A DNA stretch of 38,103 bases, taken from the IMG/VR virus record IMGVR_UViG_3300034375_000345, positions 1 to 38,103 of that record; one strand, given 5' to 3'. Within the stretch, counting starts at the first letter, position 1. Each line of letters starts with the position of its first letter. A program made the translations under genes and the position numbers. Source of the DNA: a virus. Shown piece after piece: positions 19,089 to 27,605 of this stretch. The notes beneath the pieces were generated by a model. The model saw only the letters and a list, made by a program, of their open reading frames with translations. It ran no database searches and was not told the origin of the DNA.

Positions 19089-20989
19089 ATAACTACCTAC
19101 CAACAGACTATCAATCCTTCATTCATACTTCACGGTATGCACGATGGCTTGAAGACGAAGGGCGACGAGAGTCTTGGGGCGAAACAGTACAACGGTATAT
19201 AGAAAATGTCGTGAGTAAATTACCTGAAGTGGATACAGAGACTGTACACGAAATATCTCAATCTATTTTTGGTTTAGAGGTTATGCCCTCTATGCGAGCC
19301 ATGATGACTGCTGGTCCTGCTGCTGATCGTGACAATACTTGTATGTACAACTGCAGCTACCTACCCGTAGATGACCCTAAGTCCTTCGATGAGGCTATGT
19401 TTATCCTCTTGTGTGGTACTGGTGTCGGCTTCAGTGTTGAAAGGCAGTTCATTAGTAAGCTCCCTGAGATCCCGGAGTTGTTTAATAGTGACACTACTGT
19501 CGTAGTCAAAGACAGTAAGGAAGGTTGGGCTAAAGCTCTTCGTCAAGTTCTTGCTCTCCTTTGGGCTGGTGAAATCCCTAAGTGGGATGTAAGTTTGGTA
19601 CGTCCCGCAGGTGCGAAGCTCAAGACCTTTGGTGGTCGAGCATCAGGTCCAGCACCTCTTGTTGAGTTGTTCAACTTTGTTATTACTACCTTCAAAAATT
19701 CACAAGGACGTAAGCTATCTAGCATTGAGTGCCATGACATTATGTGTAAGATTGGTGAGGTAGTTGTTGTAGGTGGTGTACGTAGATCAGCTATGATCAG
19801 TTTGTCTAACTTGTCAGATGATCGGATGCGTCACGCTAAGTCAGGTGCATGGTGGGAGAATGATCCACAACGTGCCTTAGCTAATAACAGTGTTAGTTAT
19901 ACAGAAAAACCAGATGCTGTTTCATTCATGAGAGAGTGGATGGCATTAGTAGAATCAGGGAGTGGAGAACGTGGTGTATTCAATCGTCAAGCAAGTAAGA
20001 AGCAAGCTGAAAAAAATGGTAGGCGTGATCCTAACTACGAGTTTGGAACTAACCCATGCAGTGAAATCATCTTGCGTCCTAATCAGTTCTGTAATCTTAC
20101 AGAAGTTGTTATCCGTGCCACAGATAGTCTCAAAGATCTGGAACGAAAAGTCCGTATGGCAACTATTTTGGGAACCATACAGTCTACATACACAAAGTTC
20201 CCCTATCTGCGAAAAGTGTGGTCTAGAAATACAGAAGAAGAACGACTGCTTGGTGTGTCACTCACAGGGATAATGGACAATCCTTTAATGACACTAAAGA
20301 ATAAAGGTTTGGAGAAGACTCTTGAACATCTACGTGGGATCGCTGTATCTACTAATGCTGAATGGGCTGATCGTCTTGGTATACCTGTTGCTGCTGCAAT
20401 TACGTGCATTAAACCATCGGGAACAGTTTCGCAACTGGTGGATAGTGCCTCTGGCATACATGCTCGCCATAGCCCCTATTATATCCGCACTGTGCGTGGT
20501 GATAATAAAGATCCGCTAACACAATTTATGATTGATCAGAGAATACCTAGTGAGCCTTGTGTTATGAAGCCAGATCAAACCACAGTGTTTAGCTTTCCTG
20601 TTCAATCTCCTAAAGGATCTGTAGTTACAAAAGATATGACTGCGATAGAACAGCTAGAAATATGGCTTGCATATCAACGACATTTTTGTGAGCATAAACC
20701 TAGCGTTACAATAAATGTCCGAAAGGATGAGTGGTTTGAAGTAGGTGCATTTGTTTACAAACACTTTGATGAGATGTCAGGTGTATCGTTCCTACCTTAT
20801 AACGAACATACTTATCAGCAAGCACCCTATCAAGATATAGGCAAGCATGATTATAAAACTTTGTTATCCTGTATGCCAGATACTATTGATTGGACTAAGC
20901 TTGCTTCGTATGAAAGTGAAGATAACACTGTAGCAATGCAAACTATGGCTTGCTCTGGTGACGTGTGTGAAATAGTAGACATAACATAA
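19085..20989 (+). CDS. nrdJ: Adenosylcobalamin-dependent (class II) ribonucleotide reductase
   Basis: The 634-residue enzyme converts ribonucleotides to deoxyribonucleotides using vitamin B12 coenzyme and no oxygen. Visible are an N-terminal Cys region (DNTCMYNCSY, C86/C90), the radical-site box NPCSE (residues 323-327, thiyl Cys 325), and KPSGTVSQLVDSASGIHARH typical of monomeric RTPR-like class II enzymes. The C-terminal redox pair C623-x4-C628 (ACSGDVCEI) is present. It is shorter than the about 740-residue Lactobacillus enzyme. The host must supply cobalamin. No nrdB-like gene is present, as expected for class II. Confidence 0.93.
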   Translation: MNNYLPTDYQSFIHTSRYARWLEDEGRRESWGETVQRYIENVVSKLPEVDTETVHEISQSIFGLEVMPSMRAMMTAGPAADRDNTCMYNCSYLPVDDPKSFDEAMFILLCGTGVGFSVERQFISKLPEIPELFNSDTTVVVKDSKEGWAKALRQVLALLWAGEIPKWDVSLVRPAGAKLKTFGGRASGPAPLVELFNFVITTFKNSQGRKLSSIECHDIMCKIGEVVVVGGVRRSAMISLSNLSDDRMRHAKSGAWWENDPQRALANNSVSYTEKPDAVSFMREWMALVESGSGERGVFNRQASKKQAEKNGRRDPNYEFGTNPCSEIILRPNQFCNLTEVVIRATDSLKDLERKVRMATILGTIQSTYTKFPYLRKVWSRNTEEERLLGVSLTGIMDNPLMTLKNKGLEKTLEHLRGIAVSTNAEWADRLGIPVAAAITCIKPSGTVSQLVDSASGIHARHSPYYIRTVRGDNKDPLTQFMIDQRIPSEPCVMKPDQTTVFSFPVQSPKGSVVTKDMTAIEQLEIWLAYQRHFCEHKPSVTINVRKDEWFEVGAFVYKHFDEMSGVSFLPYNEHTYQQAPYQDIGKHDYKTLLSCMPDTIDWTKLASYESEDNTVAMQTMACSGDVCEIVDIT

Positions 20990-21000
20990 AGGAGAAAAAT

Positions 21001-21093
21001 ATGTTTGAAGTAATGACATTTATTGCAGGTGCAATAGTAGTAGCAGATCTTGTTATCCCACTAGCAGTGGATATGATCTCAGGTCTGTTCTAA
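21001..21093 (+). CDS. 30-residue membrane peptide
   Basis: MFEVMTFIAGAIVVADLVIP plus LAVDMISGLF: one hydrophobic helix interrupted by Asp. It has an excellent ribosome site (AAAGGAG) and its stop overlaps the next start (TAATG). Too small for family assignment. Confidence 0.55.
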   Translation: MFEVMTFIAGAIVVADLVIPLAVDMISGLF

Positions 21094-21281
21094 TGTATGT
21101 GCTAGTGCTCATCATGACCTTTCAAGGGAATATGAAAGTACAAGCTTTTCACTCTCTGTTTCCAGATTATGAAACTTGTATACAAGTAGCTACAACAATG
21201 GAAGATAGATTGGTGAGCACTAAGCCATCACCAGATGCTACAGCAAATACATATTGTTTTGAAATACCTAAAGGTGTCTAA
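21093..21281 (+). CDS. Small hypothetical protein with hydrophobic N-terminus
   Basis: 62 residues: MYVLVLIMTFQGNMKVQAFH, then a Cys-containing segment (YETCIQVATTMEDRL) and NTYCFEIPKG. The N-terminus could be a short signal or a beta strand. Similar LVLIMTFQG...F.S...C proteins occur in other marine phages. Overlaps at both ends suggest coupling with the endonuclease VII gene. Confidence 0.6.
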   Translation: MYVLVLIMTFQGNMKVQAFHSLFPDYETCIQVATTMEDRLVSTKPSPDATANTYCFEIPKGV

Positions 21282-21661
21282 TGCAACTAGAATTATTCCC
21301 CATAGTTGAGAGTAAATCAGATGGAGATGTTCAATGTAGAAACTGTAAAAAGTATTTACCCCTGAGTAACTTTAGACACAGGTCAGACAGAGTAAATAAC
21401 TACAGGGTTAAGTCTTGTAAGACGTGTGAAAAAGAGGAGAACTTAATACTAAAAAATCTTCACGATACTGCACCAAAGAAGCTTGGTTTTTGTGAGTGTT
21501 GCAGAGAAGATTTTGATAATAAAGACTTGAACTTAGATCATTGTCATGATACACTTTCATTCAGAGGTTGGCTCTGCGGTAAATGTAATTCTGGTATTGC
21601 ATTACTAGGTGACAATAAAGAAGGGGTTCAAAGAGCACTTAAATACTTAACTGGTAAATAA
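21281..21661 (+). CDS. Recombination endonuclease VII (T4 gp49-like)
   Basis: This 126-residue nuclease resolves branched DNA. The C-terminal core has zinc ligands around C71/C74 and C99/C102 (GWLCGKCNSGIALLGDN) and the catalytic LDHCHDT box (D87-H88-C89-H90). An N-terminal extension carries a second Cys4 site (C19, C22, C46, C49), seen in many phage endonuclease VII variants. It would trim replication and recombination junctions before packaging. Confidence 0.93.
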   Translation: MQLELFPIVESKSDGDVQCRNCKKYLPLSNFRHRSDRVNNYRVKSCKTCEKEENLILKNLHDTAPKKLGFCECCREDFDNKDLNLDHCHDTLSFRGWLCGKCNSGIALLGDNKEGVQRALKYLTGK

Positions 21662-21675
21662 TAAGGATACTAAAA

Positions 21676-22122
21676 ATGGCAGTAAGAAAAAAGTTTAATC
21701 GTTCTCTTTACAAAGCCTACGATGGCAAAGCTAAAGAAGCTCTGGTCAAACACTTAGAATCTAAAGGTCATACAATTCTTCAAGATAAAGAAGACTATTA
21801 CGCTGATGTAGTTTCAGAAAAAGATGGATATACTTACTTCAACGAAGCGGAAGTAAAGGTAGCATGGGATGAGGATTGGCCTGAGCATTGGGCTGAGATT
21901 AGAATACCAGAAAGAAAACAAAGACTACTAGATAAATACGAGGGAACAAATGGGGTTCTTAATTTCTATGTGTTTCGTAGTGACATGAAACAAGCTTGGC
22001 GTATTAAAGATACCAAGCTAACACAAGAAAGTTTAGGAGAAGCAAAAGGTAGATACATACGAAAAGGAGAATTGTTCTTTCACATTCCTTATACAGAAGC
22101 GGAGCTAGTAGAAATACGATGA
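21676..22122 (+). CDS. Possible PD-(D/E)XK-type phage protein, 148 residues
   Basis: The protein starts MAVRKKFNRSLYKAYDGKAK. The central YYADVV...FNEAEVKVAW has the D...E-x-K spacing of restriction-like nucleases. An ERKQRLLDKYEG helix, an FYVFRSDMKQAWRI strand-helix and a C-terminal FHIPYTEAELV follow. It may be a nuclease-fold protein with unknown target. It is widespread in marine phages as far as I recall. It overlaps the DUF3310 gene at ATGA. Confidence 0.6.
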   Translation: MAVRKKFNRSLYKAYDGKAKEALVKHLESKGHTILQDKEDYYADVVSEKDGYTYFNEAEVKVAWDEDWPEHWAEIRIPERKQRLLDKYEGTNGVLNFYVFRSDMKQAWRIKDTKLTQESLGEAKGRYIRKGELFFHIPYTEAELVEIR

Positions 22123-22352
22123 GTTATGATGCGGTAAATAATCCTGCCCACTATAAACTAGGTGATGGCATTGAGTGTATTGATTACATTAAACAGGTAC
22201 TTACACCTGAAGAGTTCAAGGGTTACTGTCATGGTAATTTAATTAAGTATCAACACCGTCATGGGTACAAAGGTAATCCTGTTGAGGATATAGAAAAAGC
22301 TGAGTGGTACTTACGTAAGATGCTAGAAACTATGAAGGAGATTCATAAATGA
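22119..22352 (+). CDS. DUF3310 (SaV-like) protein
   Basis: The 77-residue protein has the family's full signature: NPAHYKLGDGIECIDYIKQV, then YCHGNLIKYQHRHGYKGNP and EDIEKAEWYLRKML. The family is common in phages and sometimes labelled nucleotide kinase, without firm proof. It overlaps both neighbours at ATGA, and its 3' end carries the AAGGAG for the RMF-like gene. Confidence 0.9.
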   Translation: MSYDAVNNPAHYKLGDGIECIDYIKQVLTPEEFKGYCHGNLIKYQHRHGYKGNPVEDIEKAEWYLRKMLETMKEIHK

Positions 22353-22519
22353 AACCTTTTCAAAGAGGTATAGAAGCATTTAAAAAAGGACGGTTAGGGA
22401 ATCCCTACCGTCCTAATACTAAAGATAATCGTGATTGGGAGTTTGGTTTCAACAGAGCCTACTTTGCAAATCTAGAAAAAGTTTTAGAGAATGAAAACAA
22501 AATTAGAAACAGAAGCTAA
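22349..22519 (+). CDS. RMF-like protein (ribosome modulation factor family)
   Basis: The 56-residue basic protein reads FQRGIEAFKKGRLGNPYRPN then RDWEFGFNRAYF. Bacterial RMF proteins share the order G-x-x-A...G...NPY/CPY...W-x-x-G(F/W). RMF binds the ribosome near the anti-Shine-Dalgarno and promotes 100S dimers. A phage copy could redirect or stall host ribosomes, but that is inference. AAGGAG is well placed. A long hairpin (22388-22413) lies within the gene. Confidence 0.72.
   Translation: MKPFQRGIEAFKKGRLGNPYRPNTKDNRDWEFGFNRAYFANLEKVLENENKIRNRS
22388..22413 (+). repeat. Hairpin within the RMF-like gene
   Basis: GGACGGT pairs with ACCGTCC and, after one bulged base, AGGG pairs with CCCT around a 3-nt loop. 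It spans the GRLGNPYRP codons and is followed by TAAT rather than a T-run. Confidence 0.55.
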
Positions 22520-22697
22520 GAAGTACGTACAAAGTAAACGTACTCCCAAAGACACTAAGCCTTTGACTGCAAGACGTTACCTAGCTGGGCAAGCCCTAGC
22601 TGGGTTACTTGTTAATAGTAGAGGTGCACAAATGATAGATATAAAGAAGGCTGCATATGAGTGGGCAGACTACATGCTAGATGACGATACTAGTTAA
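22491..22697 (+). CDS. Last rightward gene: hypothetical protein, 68 residues
   Basis: MKTKLETEAKKYVQSKRTPK is a basic helix, then RRYLAGQALAGLLVNSRGAQ and an acidic helical end (KKAAYEWADYMLDDDTS). LAGQALAGLL proteins occur in other phages beside DUF3310 genes. It overlaps the preceding gene by 29 bases with a weak ribosome site, and its stop overlaps the stop of the convergent virion gene. Confidence 0.65.
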   Translation: MKTKLETEAKKYVQSKRTPKDTKPLTARRYLAGQALAGLLVNSRGAQMIDIKKAAYEWADYMLDDDTS

Positions 22698-25600
22698 TAC
22701 CTTTTGGATTCATAGCTTGTGTTCTAAACATTAATATTTGACGTCTTTCTAATTCATTTGCAACGCTTTCAGCGTCAGCAATATAGTCTTGAGATGTGCT
22801 ATATTTACCGTTGGTCTGAGCAGAAGCTGCCTCATTAAATTTTTCTGCTCCATATTCTGCACGTTTAAGATAGTAGACATTTCTTAAATAACCTGCAGCT
22901 TTAACTGGATTTTTTGCTAACATATTAGACAACATATCTGTCGCAAGATTAACTTCTCTTTTAATTTCGTTGTTAATAAAAGCTTTAAAATATTCTCTTT
23001 TTTCATCTATGTCTGTTATTTCATCATAGACTTTTTGAGTTGCTTTTGCACGAGTAGGTACTTGTTCTGATCTAAAGTTTTCAAACTTTAAGTGTAAGTT
23101 TTGAGACAGTCTTGCACGAACAAAGTAATCAATGACAGGATTATCAACTCTACTGCTACCATACAGTTGATACTCTTTTAAACCTAGTTTATTTATTTCT
23201 TTTTCTATTTCTGTTTTAGGTGGTGAAGAAGACAAGCCAGTAAAAGTTTTCTTTAGTGGATTCATTTTACCAATAGCATTAGGATTAAAGATACCATAGT
23301 AAGGTACGTCATATCCTTTTGCAGAACCTTCCTGCGAATACTGAAGCTTTGTACCATCTAGCATGGTAGCATAGTCTGGTAGAAACCTAGTTGCCCTACT
23401 TAAAAAAGTTCCTTGAGGTGTTTCAAAAGAACTGACATCAGTTCCTTTAGCTAAGTCTCTTGTGTATGGAGCACCAGCAGATTCATAAGTTGTTTGACCT
23501 TTAATATCTTTAGCCAACTGAAAAGGTATCGGATAGGTAAACGTAGATACAATGTTACCAGCTATTTTTTCTAGCTCTTCTGTTACTCCATCCTCTTCCC
23601 ATGATTTATAAAGTTCTCTGAGTCCAGATATATCTGCACCCATATCATTTAACCCACCCATAACAGATCCAACTTCACCAAGCATTCCAAAATCTCCTTG
23701 ATCCATAAGGCCAAGGTTATTGTTGTATCTGTACCATTGATCACCAATAAATATTGGTGCGATTATAAAACCTAATGACGATGAAATATCTTCATCACCT
23801 TTAATCTCATTTTCAAGAGACTTGTAATCTACTTTACCTTCTTTACTTTTAGCAAGTACATATCCAAGTGCTATTAGACTAGCCCCAGTTACTTGTCTTA
23901 CCCTTCTATCTTCTAAAGATTTATAAGGATCACCAGTAACATACTTTATTCTTCCCTTACCCACATTTACTTTTTCTAGTTTGTTAGTAATTTCACCTAA
24001 TAGTGGGGTATAGTCTGCAATCATTTCAATATGATTAGCTACATATCTAGGAAAAGGTACGCCAAAAACTCCTGACATTACAAAAGGAAGTTTTTTATTT
24101 ACATCGGAAGCCATTCTAGCACCTGCCCCAAAAATAGACTCATCTCCCATATATGTTCTTTGCATTGTAAATCTGTTAGCATCATCTAACGCTTTATCCA
24201 CAATGCTTTTATCTAGTTTATCTAGTTTACCTTTATTAATAATAAAATCTTTTACATTCGTACCTAACTCTTTATTATTTAATGTACGTAACTGCCTATC
24301 TAAACTTCCAAAAAATGCAGCCTCTTTAAACACAGTATCTGTAGCAGTGTTTAATATGTTTACAAACCTACCTGCCTTAGCAAAAGCAGATTGACTTTGA
24401 CCAGACATCTCAGACCTCATAGTCTCATGAAATGTTCTGGCATAAGAGTCAGGCATCTCTATCTCTAACATTTCCCTTGCCACTTGTGCAGTTCCACTAT
24501 CCATAGACATACCACGAAGTGTAGCAGTCATATTACGAACAGTATTACCTAGTCCACCACCCTCTTGCCGCCTAACTGTCTTATACATTCCTCTGTAAAA
24601 CTCATCTAATATTTCAACCGTAGCCAATAAAGCAGTAGAAGTAACGTTACGTGATGTAGTTGCTGGCTGAGATGTCATAAATGCAATACGCATCTGATCT
24701 GTTTCTTGTAAAGTATTATAAGCATATTTAACTGGCTTACTAATACCACTAGTAACTGCAGAATTTTTAATTACATTTGCAGTTATTTCTGCAGCTTTTA
24801 AATCATCTATTGTAGACAATCCTCTTGAAGATAGTGTATTTAAACTTGCATTTAAAGTGTCTGATGCCGATACCTCTGGAGTCTTACCTACTGCCCTAGA
24901 TACCTTAGAAGCTTCAGCGAGTTTTTTACCTGCTTCAGAAAGATCAGCTAAGTAAATTAAAGAAAACTGTTCGTTAGTTAAATCATATTTTTCCATTAAC
25001 TCTGGTACAATTTTCGTTACATCTATATCTCCACCATCTATTAACGAAGATATCTTAGACGTAATTCTTTCATTTGGTTTTAAATCAATTGTCTCTGCTA
25101 ACTCTATTGTTGCTGCGGTAATAGATCTAAGAGTAGTTAAATCTAAACCAGAACTAAGAGAAGATTCGACAGAAGTATCAAGCAAAGATCGTTTAAGTGC
25201 TTCACCCTGCTTAACTTTATCTGGATCTAGTGCATCTTTTAATACACCCTTAGTCCTGTCACCTTTCCTAGCAGCTAAGGTAGCTTCCATATCTAATGTT
25301 CTATTAACTGCGAAGTCACTTCTTTCAGCACTTGCATTTTCTAAAGTTTCTTTAGACTTAGCATTAGCTTTTTTAGCATTAGCTGCATTAGTTTTTTGTT
25401 GTTGACTAATTAACTCTTCAACATTAATTGCTTTTTTCTTTGTTAGTAACGCACCTAAGCTACCACCTGCAGCACCCAGAGTAGCACTAATCGCTGCATC
25501 TTTAGCTAGATCTGATGTCGTGTAGTCGTAGCCTTCTGTGTAAGCTCCCATATCCGACAGATCTTCACGAGCCTCTCCTGCTGCACCAGCGGTAGCTGCA

Positions 25601-26139
25601 CCAATAGCACCCTCTGTTACAGCACCAGTGGCAGCACCTTTAATCATTACATTCTTAGTAAAGTAATCTTTTAATTGTTTACGTACTAGTATTTGAGTAC
25701 CTTTTGTAGCTGCTTTAGCTGCTGCCTTAGATAGACCAAAGCTACCCATACCTAAAAATGTAGATGGAGATTTAATTATTGCCTCTGCATAGTCAGCTGT
25801 AGCAGTATCTCTCCACCCAGCAGTTTCTGTTTTACCTACAGACTCTACATTATCCCAAGCTTGAATAAGATTACCAAAGGATTGCTTACCTAAAATGTTT
25901 GCACCCTTATCTCTTACATAGTTTAAATCTTTTAATGCAGTTGCATCATGTGCAGATTGAAATCGCATATGTTCAGCAAACTTTTGAGCAAGCTTTTCAA
26001 AACCTTGTTCTTTCATTTCTGCTTTGGACATATTATATCTGCCACCAGAAAAAAATCTGACAAGATCCACTTTAAAATCATCTTCTTTAACAAGATCCAT
26101 AAAGTTTTTTTCTTCTATGTTTTCTAAATAAGAAGTCAC
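22690..26139 (-). CDS. Large internal virion / DNA-ejection protein
   Basis: 1149 residues, starting at GTG (26139) seven bases after AAGGA. It is mostly helical, with Gly/Ala-rich hydrophobic stretches at about residues 125-225 (GAATGAVTEGAIGAATAGAA and SATLGAAGGSLGALL). Size, composition and position at the end of a row with a transglycosylase gene match T7 gp16-type core proteins that enter the host envelope during DNA ejection. The lytic transglycosylase domain usually fused to gp16 is instead a separate gene (27605-28417). No enzymatic motif is seen. Function is inferred. Confidence 0.72.
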   Translation of the reverse strand: MTSYLENIEEKNFMDLVKEDDFKVDLVRFFSGGRYNMSKAEMKEQGFEKLAQKFAEHMRFQSAHDATALKDLNYVRDKGANILGKQSFGNLIQAWDNVESVGKTETAGWRDTATADYAEAIIKSPSTFLGMGSFGLSKAAAKAATKGTQILVRKQLKDYFTKNVMIKGAATGAVTEGAIGAATAGAAGEAREDLSDMGAYTEGYDYTTSDLAKDAAISATLGAAGGSLGALLTKKKAINVEELISQQQKTNAANAKKANAKSKETLENASAERSDFAVNRTLDMEATLAARKGDRTKGVLKDALDPDKVKQGEALKRSLLDTSVESSLSSGLDLTTLRSITAATIELAETIDLKPNERITSKISSLIDGGDIDVTKIVPELMEKYDLTNEQFSLIYLADLSEAGKKLAEASKVSRAVGKTPEVSASDTLNASLNTLSSRGLSTIDDLKAAEITANVIKNSAVTSGISKPVKYAYNTLQETDQMRIAFMTSQPATTSRNVTSTALLATVEILDEFYRGMYKTVRRQEGGGLGNTVRNMTATLRGMSMDSGTAQVAREMLEIEMPDSYARTFHETMRSEMSGQSQSAFAKAGRFVNILNTATDTVFKEAAFFGSLDRQLRTLNNKELGTNVKDFIINKGKLDKLDKSIVDKALDDANRFTMQRTYMGDESIFGAGARMASDVNKKLPFVMSGVFGVPFPRYVANHIEMIADYTPLLGEITNKLEKVNVGKGRIKYVTGDPYKSLEDRRVRQVTGASLIALGYVLAKSKEGKVDYKSLENEIKGDEDISSSLGFIIAPIFIGDQWYRYNNNLGLMDQGDFGMLGEVGSVMGGLNDMGADISGLRELYKSWEEDGVTEELEKIAGNIVSTFTYPIPFQLAKDIKGQTTYESAGAPYTRDLAKGTDVSSFETPQGTFLSRATRFLPDYATMLDGTKLQYSQEGSAKGYDVPYYGIFNPNAIGKMNPLKKTFTGLSSSPPKTEIEKEINKLGLKEYQLYGSSRVDNPVIDYFVRARLSQNLHLKFENFRSEQVPTRAKATQKVYDEITDIDEKREYFKAFINNEIKREVNLATDMLSNMLAKNPVKAAGYLRNVYYLKRAEYGAEKFNEAASAQTNGKYSTSQDYIADAESVANELERRQILMFRTQAMNPKGIN

Positions 26140-26149
26140 AACAAGTCCT

Positions 26150-27088
26150 TTATTGGTTTAGTGCGTTATCTAATATATCATCTTCATTTTCAAAAGGGTT
26201 ATCTGATGTATCATCTTCATTTTCAAAAGGGTTATCTATACGGGGAGAAGGTGTGGGTATAGGATCTAAAGAAACTACGACATCAGCAAGTTGATTACCC
26301 CCACTTCGTATTTGATCACTAACATTATTAATAACATCACTTAAAATATCTAAAGGATTTCCAGAATAAGTTGTATCAGAGTAAGCTGTTCGATAAACAT
26401 CTTGAAGTTCTCTTATTATTCTATTCCCATTATCTGGGTCATTCCAAACCCATCTATTTGTATCAGATTGAAAGTCTCCTATAATACCATTTAATGAACT
26501 GTTAATAAGTTTATTTACGGTGTTCATTTCTGTGGGTGGTATATTTATAGCACTTCTTAATGGTACATTAGCTGAAGGTATTCTAATACTACTATCATCA
26601 GAAGGTATTTGACCATATATTTTTTTAATATCCTCTAGCGTTTGATCTGGATCAAATGCAGCCATTGCAAGCTGCATTCCTAAATCTGCAGGATCAAAGT
26701 CTGTTCCTAATAATAAACTATTGGCTAAGATTTTAGATTTAACTTCTTCTGGATAACTAGATAAAACAGTCTCACTTATAGCCTTAATATTATCTTTGTT
26801 TATTTCTGTAGGTTTTAATTTACTAAGGTGATTTAAAGCTATATCTAAATCTCCACTTGCATCCATTACAACTGCAGCTTCTTTAGAAATACCAAAGTTA
26901 CCAGCTAATTGTATCTTAGACATTCTTTCTGAACGTCTTTTTCTAATAGATTCTAGTTTTTCTACACCACTTTCCATAAGATATTTTCTGCTAGTAAGAG
27001 ACATCTCTTTAGTGAATGCATCTCTAGCATCTTTTATTTCCATATCTCTTTCAGCATATCCTGCCGCAACTTGTTTCCAATTAAACAT
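26150..27088 (-). CDS. Probable internal virion protein, 312 residues
   Basis: The N-terminal half is helical (FNWKQVAAGYAERDMEIKDA; VEKLESIRKRRSERMSKIQL), followed by mixed sequence and a tail with two NPFENEDD repeats ending ILDNALNQ. The start overlaps the upstream gene by eight bases. Placed between a small acidic protein and the 1149-residue protein, it probably belongs to the ejection complex (T7 gp14/gp15 position). No family is recognised. The acidic repeat is exact at DNA level. Confidence 0.62.
   Translation of the reverse strand: MFNWKQVAAGYAERDMEIKDARDAFTKEMSLTSRKYLMESGVEKLESIRKRRSERMSKIQLAGNFGISKEAAVVMDASGDLDIALNHLSKLKPTEINKDNIKAISETVLSSYPEEVKSKILANSLLLGTDFDPADLGMQLAMAAFDPDQTLEDIKKIYGQIPSDDSSIRIPSANVPLRSAINIPPTEMNTVNKLINSSLNGIIGDFQSDTNRWVWNDPDNGNRIIRELQDVYRTAYSDTTYSGNPLDILSDVINNVSDQIRSGGNQLADVVVSLDPIPTPSPRIDNPFENEDDTSDNPFENEDDILDNALNQ
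26177..26237 (-). repeat. 33-bp tandem repeat encoding NPFENEDD
   Basis: Two 28-bp identical blocks (26177-26204 and 26210-26237) with a 33-bp period lie at the 3' end of the 312-residue gene. Asn-Pro-Phe motifs recur in disordered, partner-binding tails, so this may be a docking site. Confidence 0.75.
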
Positions 27089-27605
27089 CAGAACTTCCTC
27101 TACTCATTAAACCTTTTGGTTTTTGATCTACAACTTTTTCTGATACAGGTTTCTCTTTAATAGCCTCAGACATTTTTTGTACTAATTCATAACCAGAATC
27201 TTGCTCATCTTCAGGGGTTTCTTTTAAAGATTTTTTAAGAAGAAGGTCTACCTTACTATTTATCTTACCTTCTTCATCTTCAGAAAAGAACTCTTTAAAA
27301 TCAATATTAGAACTTTCTGCAATGTTTACTACATATTCATGTAGCACTGGTGCGACAAGCATACTTACATCAATAGTATGAAGACCAGTCATTACAGCAC
27401 TGGTTAAAAATATTTCAACAAAAGTATTAACAGGCATACCTGACTCAAGTAAAAGTAGGATATTATCTAAAGATTTTTCTTCAGTTAGTTTGTTTAAATG
27501 AAAGCCAACAACCTCATCTACATCTACCATTTCTGGGGGTTTTTCCCAAGGGTAGTTTTTAGGTTCTTTTGTTAAAGACTGTCCGGGTATAGGTGCCTCA
27601 AACAT
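27081..27605 (-). CDS. Hypothetical virion-module protein, 174 residues
   Basis: MFEAPIPGQSLTKEPKNYPW has a Pro-rich N-terminus. A helical hydrophobic core follows at about residues 30-110 (LDNILLLLESGMPVNTFVEI, FLTSAVMTGLHTIDVSMLVA), then a charged acidic C-terminus. The first sequence segment resembles small chaperone-like or structural proteins beside ejection proteins in marine podoviruses. It overlaps both neighbours. Function is unknown. Confidence 0.6.
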   Translation of the reverse strand: MFEAPIPGQSLTKEPKNYPWEKPPEMVDVDEVVGFHLNKLTEEKSLDNILLLLESGMPVNTFVEIFLTSAVMTGLHTIDVSMLVAPVLHEYVVNIAESSNIDFKEFFSEDEEGKINSKVDLLLKKSLKETPEDEQDSGYELVQKMSEAIKEKPVSEKVVDQKPKGLMSRGSSDV

